A DNA stretch of 64,000 nucleotides from Viridothelium virens (Eukaryota; Ascomycota; Dothideomycetes; Trypetheliales; Trypetheliaceae): NCBI GenBank assembly GCA_010094025.1, contig ML991864.1:1-64000 (forward strand), in the 5' to 3' direction. Every line of letters starts with the position of its first letter. The stretch's first letter is position 1. A program made the translations under genes and the position numbers. The notes below the pieces were generated by a model. The model did no database searches. It saw nothing but the letters and a program-made list of their open reading frames with translations, and was not told the DNA's origin. Below are positions 44,217 through 55,941 of the stretch, in pieces.

Positions 44217-46686
44217 ATGTCTTCCATGCACACTCGCTTTCGAAACTTCGTAGGCTCGAAGCGAAGATCCTCGAACCAAGTCCCCACCACCTCGTCTCCT
44301 CAGGACTCTCTGACCCCACCCGCCCCCAGCTCTAGCAGCCCACAACCTCCGTCTCAGTCCCCGCCCGCCAACGGCGCCAGCTCTTCTTCCACCTCGCTGC
44401 CTATGAACCCGAGCAACCCGGGATTGGGTCGTCCGCCGTCGTATACAAACACAAACGCCAGTGCTGGCAACGTCGCCGCTCCACCACAGCATGTTAGACC
44501 TGCCAGCCCCCTGCCTCCTCCTATAAACACTTCAGTGCCTAACCAGGGATACACACAACAGCCGCAACAACAGCCAGGCCCTCCAATGTACGGGCACCCA
44601 CCGCCGCCTCCAGGTCCGCCTGGCTATCAGATGCAGCAGCCCGGCGGATATCAGTACAACAACGCGCCGCCACAAGCAGGGCACAATTCTTATTACAACA
44701 GAGGGGGGCACGTCGCAGAAGTAGAGGGCTCACAACGGAGCAAGGCTCAGCTGATTGTTGGCATTGATTTTGTATGTCTGCTCGTGAAAGACGAGTACGT
44801 TTGTGCTACCGGGCAAGGCTGACACAGTACATGGCTGCAGGGAACAACTTTTTCAGGCGTAGCTTTCGCATTCGCTACTAATAATGAGGCCAAAGAAGAC
44901 ATCATCACTGAATGGCCAGGAGCCGGCAACCAGACCAAACAGAAAGTACGATCTACCACAGATCATCGATTTATAGCACAGCTGACAGAAATCTTCAGAT
45001 TCCTACGGTACTCTACTATGACCAACATCAACAGGTAGTGGGATGGGGCCCTGATATCGCTGAAGCTCTCGCGCCTACTGGGTATCCCAAGCCTGGCGTC
45101 CAAAAGGTCGAATGGTTCAAGCTCCAGTTGATGCTTTCCGGAAACACTTACATTGATCCGATCAATCTCCCACCTCTACCACCTGGAAAATCTGAAATCG
45201 ATGTTGCTGCAGACTATCTCTTCAAACTTCGACAGGCAATAAGAAATCAGCTGAGGAAGAGTTTGGGGGAGGTTTTTGATCGAGAAGAGCGAAACATCAA
45301 GTATTTCCTCACAGTGCCTGCCATTTGGAACGATGCCGGCAAAGCAGCAACAAGGGCGGCAGCTATTCAAGCGGGCTACCTTCGAGATGAGAACGACAAT
45401 CGACTCACCTTGATTACGGAGCCTGAAGCAGCCGCCATGTTCTGCGCCAAGACTGGCATTCTGAACCTCAAAATCAACGATGCCATGCTTATCGTGGATT
45501 GTGGTGGTGGTACTGTCGACTTGATCGCATACGAAGTCGAAGAGGAACAGCCTTTCAGTGTCCGAGAGTGCACGGCCGGATCTGGTGACTCGTGCGGGTC
45601 GACGGCGCTGAATCGGAATTTTAGCAATATACTACGAGCCAAGATTCGCAAGATGAAGTTGCCGGACGGCTCGAGGACAGCTGGGAAAGTCTACGCCAAA
45701 TGCATCATGGACTTTGAGAACAGAATAAAGGCTGACTTCCGAAACAACGGGCAGAAGTGGGCCGTCGACGTTGGCATTGAGGCCGAGTTTCCAGAGGCGG
45801 GGATCGAGGAAGGGTACATGACTTTCACGAATGAGGAGATTTTGCAATGCTTTGAACCGGTGGTGAACCGGATATTGGAGCTTGTGCGGAATCAAATCAT
45901 CGCTATCCAAGCGCAAAACCGGGCACTTCAGGTTTGTGTTTCATCGTCAGGCCACTACAATGAAAAAATACAGCTAACGGATCTAGAACGTCCTCGTGGT
46001 CGGAGGATTCGGTGCTTCAGAATATCTCTTCCAGCAAATCAAACTTCACGTGCCTCCTCAGTATCAGTCCAAGGTTGTTCGTCCCATGGACTCTGTGGCA
46101 GCTATTGTAAAAGGTGCCGTCACTGCCGGTATTACCGAGCGTGTCATCACTTCTCGTGTTGCTCGTCGCCATTACCTCATGGCTACTCTTCAACCGTTCA
46201 AGGAAGGCCATCACCCGGAGCAATACAGAGTACCCAGCTTGGATGGCAAAGACCGTTGCAAATTCACAAGACAAATATTCGTACAAAAGGGCCAAAGAAT
46301 TAAGATTGGGGAGCCTGTGAAGGTCAGCTTCTTTAGGCAGGTGGCGCCGGGAGCGACACTCATGTACGAGGACATTTTGTACGCGTGTGATGATGATGTT
46401 TGTCCCGAATATACCAAGGATCCAAGTAAGTTTTGATCTACCTTGTCGTGTAGCAAAGATGGCTTAAACTCATGCGTTTTGCGTAGGGATCAAAGAAATC
46501 GTCACACTCACATCAGATCTGTCGCGTAAGAATCTTGAAAAGGATTTCGAACGTATGGATACACCGCAAGGCACCTTCTATCGTGTTTACTTTGACATCT
46601 ACTTGACACTAGATGGTAGCGAGTTCAACGCAGAGTTGGTGTGCCAGGGTGAGGTCATGGGAAGGTGCTCGGCAAGGTTCAGATAG
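44217..46686 (+). CDS. Hsp70-like ATPase domain protein (HSPA12 type) with Pro-rich N-terminus
   Basis: Five exons: 44217-44771, 44841-44945, 44999-45931, 45987-46425, 46487-46686 (introns 69, 53, 55, 61 bp); 2232 nt, 743 aa. The first 175 residues are disordered (Ser, Pro, Gln, Asn; GPPMYGHPPPPPGPPGYQ). The actin/Hsp70 nucleotide-binding fold follows: phosphate-1 IVGIDFGTTFSGVAF (made by splice 1), VPAIWNDAGKAATRAAAIQAG, ITEPEAAAMFC, phosphate-2 LIVDCGGGTVDL, and the adenosine motif NVLVVGGFGASEYL. Instead of a canonical substrate-binding domain and EEVD tail the C-terminus has a shorter beta-rich region. This is the layout of the fungal Hsp70-like/HSPA12 family, whose clients are not well known. 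Probably cytosolic. Confidence 0.88.
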
Positions 46687-47448
46687 AGCATGACGTTTTA
46701 CAGCTTGGCGTAGGAAAAGGGGGCCTGTTTTGGATGATCTGTCTTCTTGTCTAGGAAACAGGAAAGTGGAAATTTTTCATTTCCCTTGTTGATTAACCGA
46801 TTGATATCTTCTGATGTTGCTGACGCGATGGTTGGCGTCGAATTACATACTCGATACATTTCAAGACTATATCACACATACCCAATTCCATGATTCTACC
46901 ATCTTTAGTTTGTTTCATAAGACCATGATTATGGATTTTCTACACGTGTGGTCGTTGGGCGAAGTGAAATCGTGTGCATCATTGAAACTTCAGCTGTGGC
47001 GATGCTGCAGCAAATGCGGTGAAATGGATGAAATCTAGACCAAGGCTCGGACCGAGAGGTTTGCGTGAATTGCAATTGGAAGGCAGTTGCTAAAATTGTG
47101 CTTAACTTATGCTAGCAGGGATTTCTGATCTCTTTATGCGCGTCCATGACGTGACCATCGATCGCTAAAACTGCAACCGTCTGCCCACTATGCCACTATG
47201 CCTACACCTTTTCCAATCCACTCGGTACATGTATTCATCACACCATCCACCCCGTCTCTCCTACTGCTCCTTTACCATGCCTGCTTACCTGCATACCCCG
47301 GAGGTGCGCGTGGCGCTGCTCTTATGTCGTAAGAAAGAAGCTTGACACTTTCTGCTCGAGCACACAACTCATCCTGTACTTCGCTGTCAACACAAACGGA
47401 TTACCAAGCTCGGCTACCGCACCGGTTCTCTAGCTTCTGCTGACCGAC
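46687..47448. other. Spacer (46687-47448)
   Basis: Terminator of the Hsp70-like gene and the ALO1 promoter; the last 250 bp are C/T-rich. No gene. Confidence 0.6.
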
Positions 47449-49218
47449 ATGAATCCCAAACTTACTGCTGAGCTGGCCAAGCTCGATGATGGAATTCCCT
47501 TTCGAGCCTCTACCGGTCATGTCCATCATACCTGGGCAAAGACCCTTCATTCCAGACCGGAGCTTTACATTCAGCCTGAGACACTCGAGGAAATCCAAAA
47601 GGTCGTCACTCTTGCTCGACGATGTCGTCGTCGCGTAGTCGTTGTAGGCTGCGCTCATTCTCCCAACGACATCACCTGCACCTCATCATGGAAAATCAAC
47701 CTCGACAATTTCTCCCGCATTCTCAATGTGGATCAGGAAGCCAAACAAGTGACGGTCGAGGGTGGCATTAGACTCAACCACCTCAACCTCCAGATGAAAA
47801 AGTATGGCCTTACCATGCCCAATCTTGGTAGCATCGACAACCAGTCCATCGTTGGCGCCATCTCAACTGCAACCCATGGATCCTCTCTCTCACACGGGCT
47901 CCTTGCTGAATCCGTTCTCAGCCTCCAAATAGTCCTCTCCAACGGCCAAGCAGTCCGCTGCTCTCCTACCCAAAACACCGAGCTCTTCCGTGCCGCTCTT
48001 GTCTCTCTTGGTGCCCTAGGCGTCATCACGGAAATCACCTTTCAAATGACCTCCTTCTCCCACATCGAATGGACTCAGAGCCTCGAACCCCTTTCTCACG
48101 TCCTCGACAACTGGGGTAAAGACCTCTGGACCCAAGAAGAATACACGCGCATCTGGTGGCTCCCATACATGTCCCGCGCCATCATCTGGCGCGCCCACAA
48201 AGTCCCACCCTCTACCTCTCCCCGGTCGCCACCCCCCTCCTGGTACGGCGGCGCCGTAGGCTTCCACACCTACCATAACCTCCTCTATCTCGCCTCCTTC
48301 CTCCCTCCAATCCTTCCCTTCATCGAATGGTTCGTCTTCGGCATGCAGTACGGCTTCTCAGTCGGTCACGCCACCTCCGGCGTCGAGGAGCTCCGCACTG
48401 GTCTGCTCATGGACTGCCTTTACTCGCAGTTCGTCAACGAGTGGGCAATTCCGCTCGCCAAAGGCCCGGAAGCGATCACCCGTCTCAGCGCTTGGATCAA
48501 CGGCAAGCCCTACTCCGCGCACCGCATCCCGTTCTCCGCTCGAGGGCTCTATGTTCATGCTCCTGTCGAGGTTCGCGTCTCGGATACCAGTCGTAATAGG
48601 GACAACACCACGCGTCCGTACTTGGATCCTACCGTTGATGATGGCCCGACGCTGTATCTTAATGCGACGCTGTATCGTGCGTACCTGAAGGATCCACCGT
48701 GCAAGGAACGGTACTATCAGGCGTTCGAGTATTTGATGAAAGAGATGGGTGGAAGGCCGCACTGGGCGAAGAACTACCAGACTGTGATGCGGGATGAGTT
48801 TAAGAACATGTATGGAGGAAGGCTTGGGGATTGGCTACTCCAGAGGCAGAAGGTGGATCCGGATGGGATGTTCCTAGGGGATTATGTGAGACGGAATCTA
48901 CTGGAGCCGGAGAAAAGGTTGCCACTGGAGGAGAGGGAGGTAAAGAGATGGAAAGTGTCTGAAGGTGGGGAGATGTGGGTCGGCGAGGTGCAAAGAGAGC
49001 GCGAGATAGGGGCTGAGCTCAGCGAAGGTGGCACGAAGGTAACGTTCTCCGAGAGAAAAGATGGTGTCGAGTCAACGGCCGATACCGGGATCAAAGCAGA
49101 GCCGTCTCTAAGTACAAAGAGTAGTGACGAGAGCTTTGATCGCGTACAGGGGGAAGAAGCGCAGAGTATGTTTCTGTCGCAAAAGACGAGGGAAGAAAAC
49201 GGATGGGAGAGGACATAG
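47449..49218 (+). CDS. ALO1: D-arabinono-1,4-lactone oxidase
   Basis: A single exon of 589 aa from the ATG at 47449. The FAD-binding PCMH domain starts near residue 30 (PETLEEIQKVVTLARR) and includes VVGCAHSPND, whose His is the covalent FAD attachment site in the family, and VEGGIRLNHLN, SIDNQSIVGAISTATHGSS. The C-terminal ALO domain contains the HWAK motif (GRPHWAKNY) near the end, typical of aldonolactone oxidases. It makes D-erythroascorbate in the mitochondrial outer membrane; hydrophobic stretches around NLLYLASFLPPILPFIEWF may serve for membrane contact. The last 60 residues are a charged, Ser/Glu/Lys-rich tail longer than in yeast. It is convergent with the next gene, with 208 bp between stop codons. 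Confidence 0.94.
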   Translation: MNPKLTAELAKLDDGIPFRASTGHVHHTWAKTLHSRPELYIQPETLEEIQKVVTLARRCRRRVVVVGCAHSPNDITCTSSWKINLDNFSRILNVDQEAKQVTVEGGIRLNHLNLQMKKYGLTMPNLGSIDNQSIVGAISTATHGSSLSHGLLAESVLSLQIVLSNGQAVRCSPTQNTELFRAALVSLGALGVITEITFQMTSFSHIEWTQSLEPLSHVLDNWGKDLWTQEEYTRIWWLPYMSRAIIWRAHKVPPSTSPRSPPPSWYGGAVGFHTYHNLLYLASFLPPILPFIEWFVFGMQYGFSVGHATSGVEELRTGLLMDCLYSQFVNEWAIPLAKGPEAITRLSAWINGKPYSAHRIPFSARGLYVHAPVEVRVSDTSRNRDNTTRPYLDPTVDDGPTLYLNATLYRAYLKDPPCKERYYQAFEYLMKEMGGRPHWAKNYQTVMRDEFKNMYGGRLGDWLLQRQKVDPDGMFLGDYVRRNLLEPEKRLPLEEREVKRWKVSEGGEMWVGEVQREREIGAELSEGGTKVTFSERKDGVESTADTGIKAEPSLSTKSSDESFDRVQGEEAQSMFLSQKTREENGWERT

Positions 49219-49426
49219 TATCGGACTTTCTGAGCTTTGAAGAGGTACAGCTATAAAGTGGCCTAGTAAGCGCGCGTTAGGTGCGATTGGATGGCGGAAC
49301 GAGCGCGAACTGAAGATACGAAGAAAACACGAAGAATTTAATACGATGCTTCTGAGCGGGCTGCGTCTTCTCTTATTCTCAAGATATATGTTGATTTCTC
49401 ATTATCCAGAAGTTCACCCTTACCCC

Positions 49427-50803
49427 TCACAACTTCGCTTCAATCCCATCCTTTCTCTCCTCCTCATCCACTCCCAAGAACGCCTCTAGACATACGCATT
49501 CCACCTCATCTCTTTCCCAATTCACCACCCGATCAATCAGCCCCTCATCCCACGCATACCCATACCACAACAGCACGCCCACATCTCTCGCCAGTCTTAC
49601 CGCCTCTCCCATCTCACCCCCCTCCTCCCTCAACGCCGGAACCTCCTCCGCCAGCGCATCCCAGAAGCTCCGCCGCAACGACGCCGCACAATCATAATAC
49701 ACCCACTCCTTCCTCCTCCTCTCCCTCGCACTACTACTCCCCTCCCCATCCCCCCCTTGCCCCTCCTCCACCCTCCCAACCATCGAGCCTCGCGCAGAAG
49801 AAGAAGACGCCAACCACCCCAGCGCATACTCCACCCCATACGCGCACACCCCCCACGGCAGCACCTCCGCCTCCGCCCAGTCCACCACGCCGCGCAGCTC
49901 GAACGTCGCGCGGTCGACCAGCACGTTCGTCGGCACCAGGTCGCCGTGGTTCAGCACGAGGGGCAGCGCGCGCAGGAGGTGCAGACGGGAGAGGGCGCGC
50001 TGGGCGTGCGCGCGGAGGCGGGGTGTCGGCAGGTCGTGGGCGAGACGCGAGAGCTTGAAGGTGAGGTGGGGGCCGACTTTGCCGGTCATTTGGGGGGTTG
50101 AGGCAGGCGAGGAAGCCGGTGTCGTGGTGGTGGTGTTGGCGGCGTGGTAGCCGCGGGCGAGGAAGGCGGCGAGGTCGCGGACGAGGCGGAGTTGGCGGTG
50201 GTAGGCGTCCGGGGAGAGGGACTTGGTGTGTGGTTGGAGGAGGGGATAGGGATGGCCTGGGAGGAGATCCATTTCGTAGATGAGGAGTTGTCTCTTTTCG
50301 AGATGTTGCGCCTTGGCATTGGGGTTTTTGACGGTTCCTGGTCCTTCAATCTTTGCTTCTCTCGTCTCATCCTTATTCCCCTTCAATTCCTCCTTCCTGT
50401 TCTCCGTTCTGAGGCCCTTCCCCGTATTCAATGCTAGTTGCAGCGCTCCATGACTCCACACTCGGGGTACGCATGCCCCGTAGATCAGTCTCGCTTTTGC
50501 CACAAGCTCGACATCGATTGCAAATTGCTTCGGCCGAAACTGCAGTAGACTCGTGTGTGTGGCTGACCAGGAGAAGAAAGACGCGTAGAGGGTGTAGCTG
50601 CAGTATCCTTGATGCTCGAAAACACGGATCACGGCGTCTGGGTGAAGGCGCGTCGCGGCGATATCGCACTGATCACGGTCCAAAGGGTTGAGATTGTTAC
50701 GAGTGAAGAAGGAATGAAGATGAGAGTTGATTAGATTGGAGTGAGAGTTCGAACTGTTCGGTGTCGCGATTGCGGGGTGAGTATTGGGTCTGGTGAGAGA
50801 CAT
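49427..50803 (-). CDS. Aminoglycoside-phosphotransferase-like kinase-fold protein
   Basis: A single-exon frame of 458 aa from the ATG at 50803 (MSLTRPNTHP); the open frame extends upstream without an ATG. The kinase-like fold is shown by PLVLNHGDLVPTNVLVD (catalytic HGD...N motif) at about residues 285-302 and the metal-binding Asp in LRGVVDWAEAEVLPWG. In front are a Lys-rich linker (about 140-175) and LLIYEMDLLPGHPYP, corresponding to the hinge. An acidic, Gly/Ser-rich insertion follows the DW motif (GSMVGRVEEGQGGDGEGSSS). Such proteins are numerous in filamentous fungi and most substrates are unknown; antibiotic resistance should not be inferred. The 3' half is very GC-rich, which makes long antisense frames. 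Confidence 0.78.
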   Translation of the reverse strand: MSLTRPNTHPAIATPNSSNSHSNLINSHLHSFFTRNNLNPLDRDQCDIAATRLHPDAVIRVFEHQGYCSYTLYASFFSWSATHTSLLQFRPKQFAIDVELVAKARLIYGACVPRVWSHGALQLALNTGKGLRTENRKEELKGNKDETREAKIEGPGTVKNPNAKAQHLEKRQLLIYEMDLLPGHPYPLLQPHTKSLSPDAYHRQLRLVRDLAAFLARGYHAANTTTTTPASSPASTPQMTGKVGPHLTFKLSRLAHDLPTPRLRAHAQRALSRLHLLRALPLVLNHGDLVPTNVLVDRATFELRGVVDWAEAEVLPWGVCAYGVEYALGWLASSSSARGSMVGRVEEGQGGDGEGSSSARERRRKEWVYYDCAASLRRSFWDALAEEVPALREEGGEMGEAVRLARDVGVLLWYGYAWDEGLIDRVVNWERDEVECVCLEAFLGVDEEERKDGIEAKL

Positions 50804-51454
50804 TGCGGATGGATGATATCCATGATGAACTGAGGAACGAGATAAGTACGAAGAGCACAGCTTCAAGGCAAGTAATGCAAGTCGTACATATCAGATGCTC
50901 CTGCACTCACTTCCATCTTTGGGCCGGATTGCCCCGACTGGCGCGGCTGGAGGCAGAATGGACATGGAGGCGTGGAGATGGTTGTGATACGCCAAACCCC
51001 TCCTGAACCCCTCATAGGATATCATGTGAGGATTGAGATAAGGCCTAGACGGCTGGCGATCAAGCTATTCTCTGAAGAACCACGTCAAAGATGCGAGGAT
51101 TGGAATGGAGTTGAATTAACTGATGGACCTTCTTTTCATCAATTTGGGGCATCTATCTCTGTCCCAAAAATCGCCCAACGCGAATCCAGACACTGGCTGG
51201 AGCACCTGGTCTCGACAGCAACGACGATGATAGACCAATAAACAATGACCAAAGGTATATCCATCTCAAACAGCCCATGTATCATAGAACGTCCGTGAAA
51301 GGACAAACAAAATGTGTTGGCACCCATCAGTCTCCGTGAAATTGTCGTAGACACATATATATACCCAAAATCTTCAGACCAAAAATATGAACCATATAGA
51401 GGGAGGAAAAATTCAACGACCACGACAGCCACCGCGACAGTAAGGCACGACGCC
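50804..51454. other. Spacer (50804-51454)
   Basis: Promoter of the phosphotransferase-like gene and 3' UTR of the Q-rich gene. AT-rich CATATATATAC run near 51352. No gene. Confidence 0.6.
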
Positions 51455-54017
51455 TTATGTACTGTATACGGGTGCCTTCACCAGCACCGATTTCCCCTTC
51501 ACCTGGACACTTAAAAACGTAGCGAACCTCACCCGTGGAGGAGCCGCGTCTTCCTTCCCGCCTGTCGCACTTCCTGGCGGCTGACTTAACGAACTCTGCG
51601 ATCCATTCCCACTGCCCTGCTGCCTCGACTGCTGCTGCTGACCTCCCTTCTTCCCACCTCCACCCCCCATAATCCCACTAAACATCCCCCTCTTCTTCTC
51701 CGGCAGCGGCGGCTCCTCCGCGGGACTCGCCCCATCCTTCCCCTCGCCACCACCACTCCCCGTACTCCGCACACTCGCGCGATCCGCCGCATCCTCGCTC
51801 GCACTCACGCTCACCGCCAACGCCGGAATGCCCGTCTCGATCTTCATGACTTCAGGCGCGATGGTAGCGCCGGGTGCCGGATACCAGATAGCGACGTCGC
51901 GGCTCTCGAGCGGCAGGTTGCCCGCGATGGAGACCGCGAGCTCGACGATCATGTGGACGCCGCCTTCGAGATCCGGCGGCGGCGGATCGACCATGTACTG
52001 CGCGAGGGAGGCGACGAGGCCCGAGGCGAGGGCGCGGGCGAGGGTGTCGCGGTAGTCCGGGGCGTGGGGCGACTTGAGCATTTCTTGGAGGCCCTCGAGG
52101 GTGGTGAGGCGCCAGTTGATGACTTTGGAGCGGAGCGCGTCTTCCTCCTCGAGATTCGTGCAGGCGGGGGCGAAGTTGACGATGTTGTTCTGGATGGTTT
52201 TGAGGGAGGCGGAGAAGGGGAGGTCGAGGTCCGGGTGGAAGTACTTCTCGAAGAGCTCGTCGATGAGGTAGCAGGTGATGCAGGCGCGGCCGACCGCTGT
52301 CATTTCTTGTTTGCCTGTCGCGACGGCGTCTTTGTTGACGACTGGGGCGAGCCAGGCGGGTATTATTTTCCAGGATTTGCGGATGGAGAAGGCGAGTTGG
52401 GCGATAAGGCCATCAAGGCGGTTAAAGCGAGTTGCGTACTCGTTATCATCTAGCGACGTTTTCGATAAAGAGAGCTTTTGATGTGCAAGCGAATTTTGGA
52501 GTTGTTTGACTTGGTCTTCTTTTTCAAAATAATACTTCTTCACCTTGTTGTATTTTTCGCCTGATGGACAGTTAGTACAGATAGTCTACAGATAATGAGA
52601 AGCTTCAGACTTACGAAGTTCTTTGTGGTCTTTTACTAGCTGTGTTACTTCATCTTCTGACGGCGCTCCTCCATCGTTTCCCATTGATGGTTGTGGCGAT
52701 GTCCGTCCGTGCGATTCCGATAGCCCCGGTGTGTGCCCGCCTTTGTACGGTTGGCCTTGTGAGCCTGGAGGTACTATGTTGACACCAAAAGGTGCCATAC
52801 CTGATGTGGACGACTGCGGCAGATGACCTTGCTGTGGCGGAAGTTTAGAACTTTCTCTGGGCGGAATGCCTTGACTGCTTCTGTCAGTGTCAGTGCGTGT
52901 AAGTTTAGGAGCCGCGCCTTCTCCTCGGTGCATAGATACACGTGTCGAGTCTTGAGAAGTTCGCGATAGGGCTTGGGCCGCGCCTCCAGGTGCCTTTGGT
53001 GGTGGCTGACCTTGCTGGCTTTGGTTCAACTGCTGCTGTGGAGGAAGATGCTGTCGAGGATCGGGTTGAGTCTCGCTGCCTGAAGGCTGCGGTTGAATGC
53101 GACCTTGGCCCGGATTGGGATGTGTTTGTGGAGAAGGAAGTTGCGGCGGAGGATAGTAAGTCTGTTGTCCCCCTTGCTGGGGATCAACCTGTTGACGATA
53201 CTGCTCTGGTAAGGGTGAGACCTGTTGCTGAAGAGCTGGGTCGTTTGGCGCTTGGCTGAGGCCAGCCGGTGGTTGATAGTGCTGCTGAGGTGAATTCTGA
53301 ACAGAACTTGCTTCTACCTTGCCCCGCACGGGGTCCAATTGACCGTGCTCTTCCTCTTGGGTGACAGAAAGCAAATTCGAGGTTGAGTTGCCCCTCGATG
53401 ACCACTGGAAAGAATGTCTTTTATCTTGGGGCGAATTCTGTTGACTGTCGCCTTCGCCTTCGGCCTTCCTCAACGAAATTCTTCGAGTGAGCCCAGGCGA
53501 GCTTGAGCCAAGACTATGCCTTGTCGAAGAGGAGAGTCCGAACCGACCCTTAAGCGACCTGATCTTCTCCTCCTTGGCAGCTAAGTCTTCTTCCGAGTAT
53601 TGATATTGTTCCTCTCTTGCGCCCTGCTGGGAAAGTCTTCCACTGGCGGAATAGACGTTGAATTGGGGCTGTTGTGGTTGTTGATGCTGCGGTGGGGGAA
53701 ATTGCTGTTGCTGTTGCTGTTGTTGATAGACTGGTGGCTCGCCCTGCGGCAATTGGCCCTGATAGTATTGCTGGGGGTGTTGCTGGTACTGTTGTGGAAT
53801 TTGCTGCTGGATGTATTGTTCCTGGCCTGCAGAGAATGCGGTAGTCAGCTTCAAGGCATTGCGGAGGACAGGGAAGAGGCGGCGGTGACGAATGCCGGGC
53901 CTAACTATCGAAACACTGACCTTGGTCTTGGAGGCCAGGAATCTGATGGGGCTGTCCTCCGCCGACAGCAGCAGTCGTGGACCGAGTCCGGTTCTTAGAC
54001 CAAAATTTGGATGGCAT
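51455..54017 (-). CDS. Gln-rich protein with conserved helical C-terminal domain, unknown function
   Basis: Three exons: 54017-53921, 53826-52615, 52560-51455 (introns 94 and 54 bp); 2415 nt, 804 aa. The first exon supplies the only good start (MPSKFWSKNRTRSTTAAVGG); without it the long frame has no ATG. Residues 33-430 are dominated by Gln and Pro with QQQQ runs. A short coiled coil (EDEVTQLVKDHKELREKYNKVKKYYFEKEDQVKQLQNS) bridges the last splice. Residues about 475-690 are a compact domain rich in Leu, Ile, Ala and Trp (SIRKSWKIIPAWLAPVVN, TCYLIDELFEKYFHPDLDL, VIVELAVSIAGNLPLESRD-like segment), followed by a Gly/Gln/Ser-rich tail. I believe similar proteins occur across Pezizomycotina, but I cannot name a family or function. 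Confidence 0.82.
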
Positions 54018-55941
54018 CGAGCGGACACCGGGAGCTCAGCGTCCAACGAACGCAGTGCGAATGTCGGTGAGGCTGAGGATGGGATGCAAGACGTATTTGA
54101 GAAGTCCTAACAGCCGCCAGTCCAAGAAGGTGCAGTCGCCGCTCGGGTAGATTGCTGGCCTCAGGAACGCCGGCCTTTGTGCAGCTATTTCAGTCCTGAA
54201 GGCAAGGTGCTCTTTACAGAAAGCCCAGCCAACACTTCTTTTCCACAGCTCCCCTGAGCCGCGCCCGGCATTCACCAGCATGCGAAACTAAGCGGATCAG
54301 GGCTGCAGGAGCCTGCCTACCTTACCTTCCTAGTACCCGCTCCCCATCTGCTTCTTTCCAATTTGCCTCAGCGTCAGGAGGGGGCGGTAGAGAGCCCACC
54401 AGAGCACGGTGCTGCAGGTCAGCGGACGCTTTCTGGCCACGCTAGACCTCGTCCATCCCTTCTACCTCCATCTTCGTGGTGGCAGTGCAAGACAGCATTT
54501 GCGTCAATCACGTGTGTCTTCCACTGGACGGGCAGCTCCGTCTTCCAATTGGAGAGGTTGAAACGGCTATATACTGTTTTCTGCCGTGAACAGCCGTCTG
54601 ATGAACTGTCTGCAGGACCGGTTTAAGCATACAAAAAGCAAAGTCATTCGCCGGAGGATGACGGCCCGTCTGACGAGCATGGAAGAATATGCATATGTAG
54701 GGAGTACTAGGTAGCTTATTACAGATCTTCTCCTGAAATCCAATATTATGCCGGCTCGTGTCAGAGCAATACATCGTAGATTGGGTGGGGCCTGAGAGAC
54801 TGTTTGCGCGCAGATAATTTCTGCTTCAACCAAACCTAGTCCTTCATCATGGGTAAATCTTAATACAGAGCATGGCTGGCTACTGCACAAGCGACCCAAG
54901 TCTGCTCTGTGGCTATGGAATGACGTGTTCGTCTTGTCTGGACTGTCGTTATCTTTAGGGTTTGGATGTCGCGTACTGTGGTTGGATGAACCTTGAAGGG
55001 ATGATGTGGAATATCACAACGGCAACAACTATACCGAAGCCGCACAAAGCAATAATCTCCTCAGTTGTCTCGTTTCAAGAGCTTTACGGAAGACTGGGGG
55101 TTGGATCTAGCGGATCTGTTCTATGCGAGCATGCCGAGCCCCAGATTGAATGATGTGAGGGGTTGAGACTTGTCCGTCATCTAAATTTAGAAATCGCTCA
55201 GTGTTTCACAATTTCCGGAACACTTACTAAAGTCAGTGAGGCTGAGAGTCGTCACATCACGCTTCAAATCCACAGGAACGACGATGGAAGACTCTCTCAA
55301 AGTCTAACACACGGAGGTCTTCTTGAAGTGCTTTCGAAAGCATGACGAAATGAAACGTTCAGAGCTGTCCTACCTATTACGTGCATATTAAGAACAGCCG
55401 CAGGGGACAACCCAGTACGTTGGGATAGACCAGCCCAGGAATTGATCTGTGAGACCAATGGACGAGATACCGGTCAAGAGAAAGTGCGACGAGCAGAGAG
55501 AAGCGGAATCGTACGGACGTTCCCAGTCCGTCAATTCCGATGCGATGATGTTGGTCCTTCCTGTCTAGGCACCTGCTCTTTCCGAGCATCCAAATTGCAC
55601 TTTGTTATGGCCTCATCTTATCCAATGTTACCGACCATTATCACATGTCAATCGCTATGTATCTAAGGTAAGTACCGTACATGTACGTACTAGGTATACC
55701 TAAGTGTCAGACACTTGACGCATAACACAGAGGACATAGCATGCACGGTTTTTTGTTTGTTTGTGAATTCCCGGTCACATGTCTCGCACACAGTCAATTT
55801 TCCTCATACCTACCTACCTTAGGTACCTTATATTAGGTTCCTAAAGCAAGTATCCCACAGCTACTTCTAGACTCTGTGTTCTCTCGAATTCTGCTGAGTG
55901 ACTCCTCTAACTCATCAACGCTTGTTTGCAACCAGTCCGTC
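54018..55941. other. Spacer (54018-55941)
   Basis: About 1.9 kb between divergent genes. Short frames only. Near 55664-55840 there is a cluster of TAGGTA/TACCTA motifs and a perfect 12-bp palindrome CGTACATGTACG (55676-55687). Confidence 0.55.

Noticed and set aside
43554-44253. Overlapping plus-strand frames of 141 and 178 codons
   Set aside because: No domain, signal peptide or splice sites; GC-rich DNA before the Hsp70-like gene produces them by chance.
50086-50437. Small frames on both strands inside the phosphotransferase-like gene
   Set aside because: GC-rich antisense and frame-shifted shadows; the kinase-fold motifs are only in the called frame.
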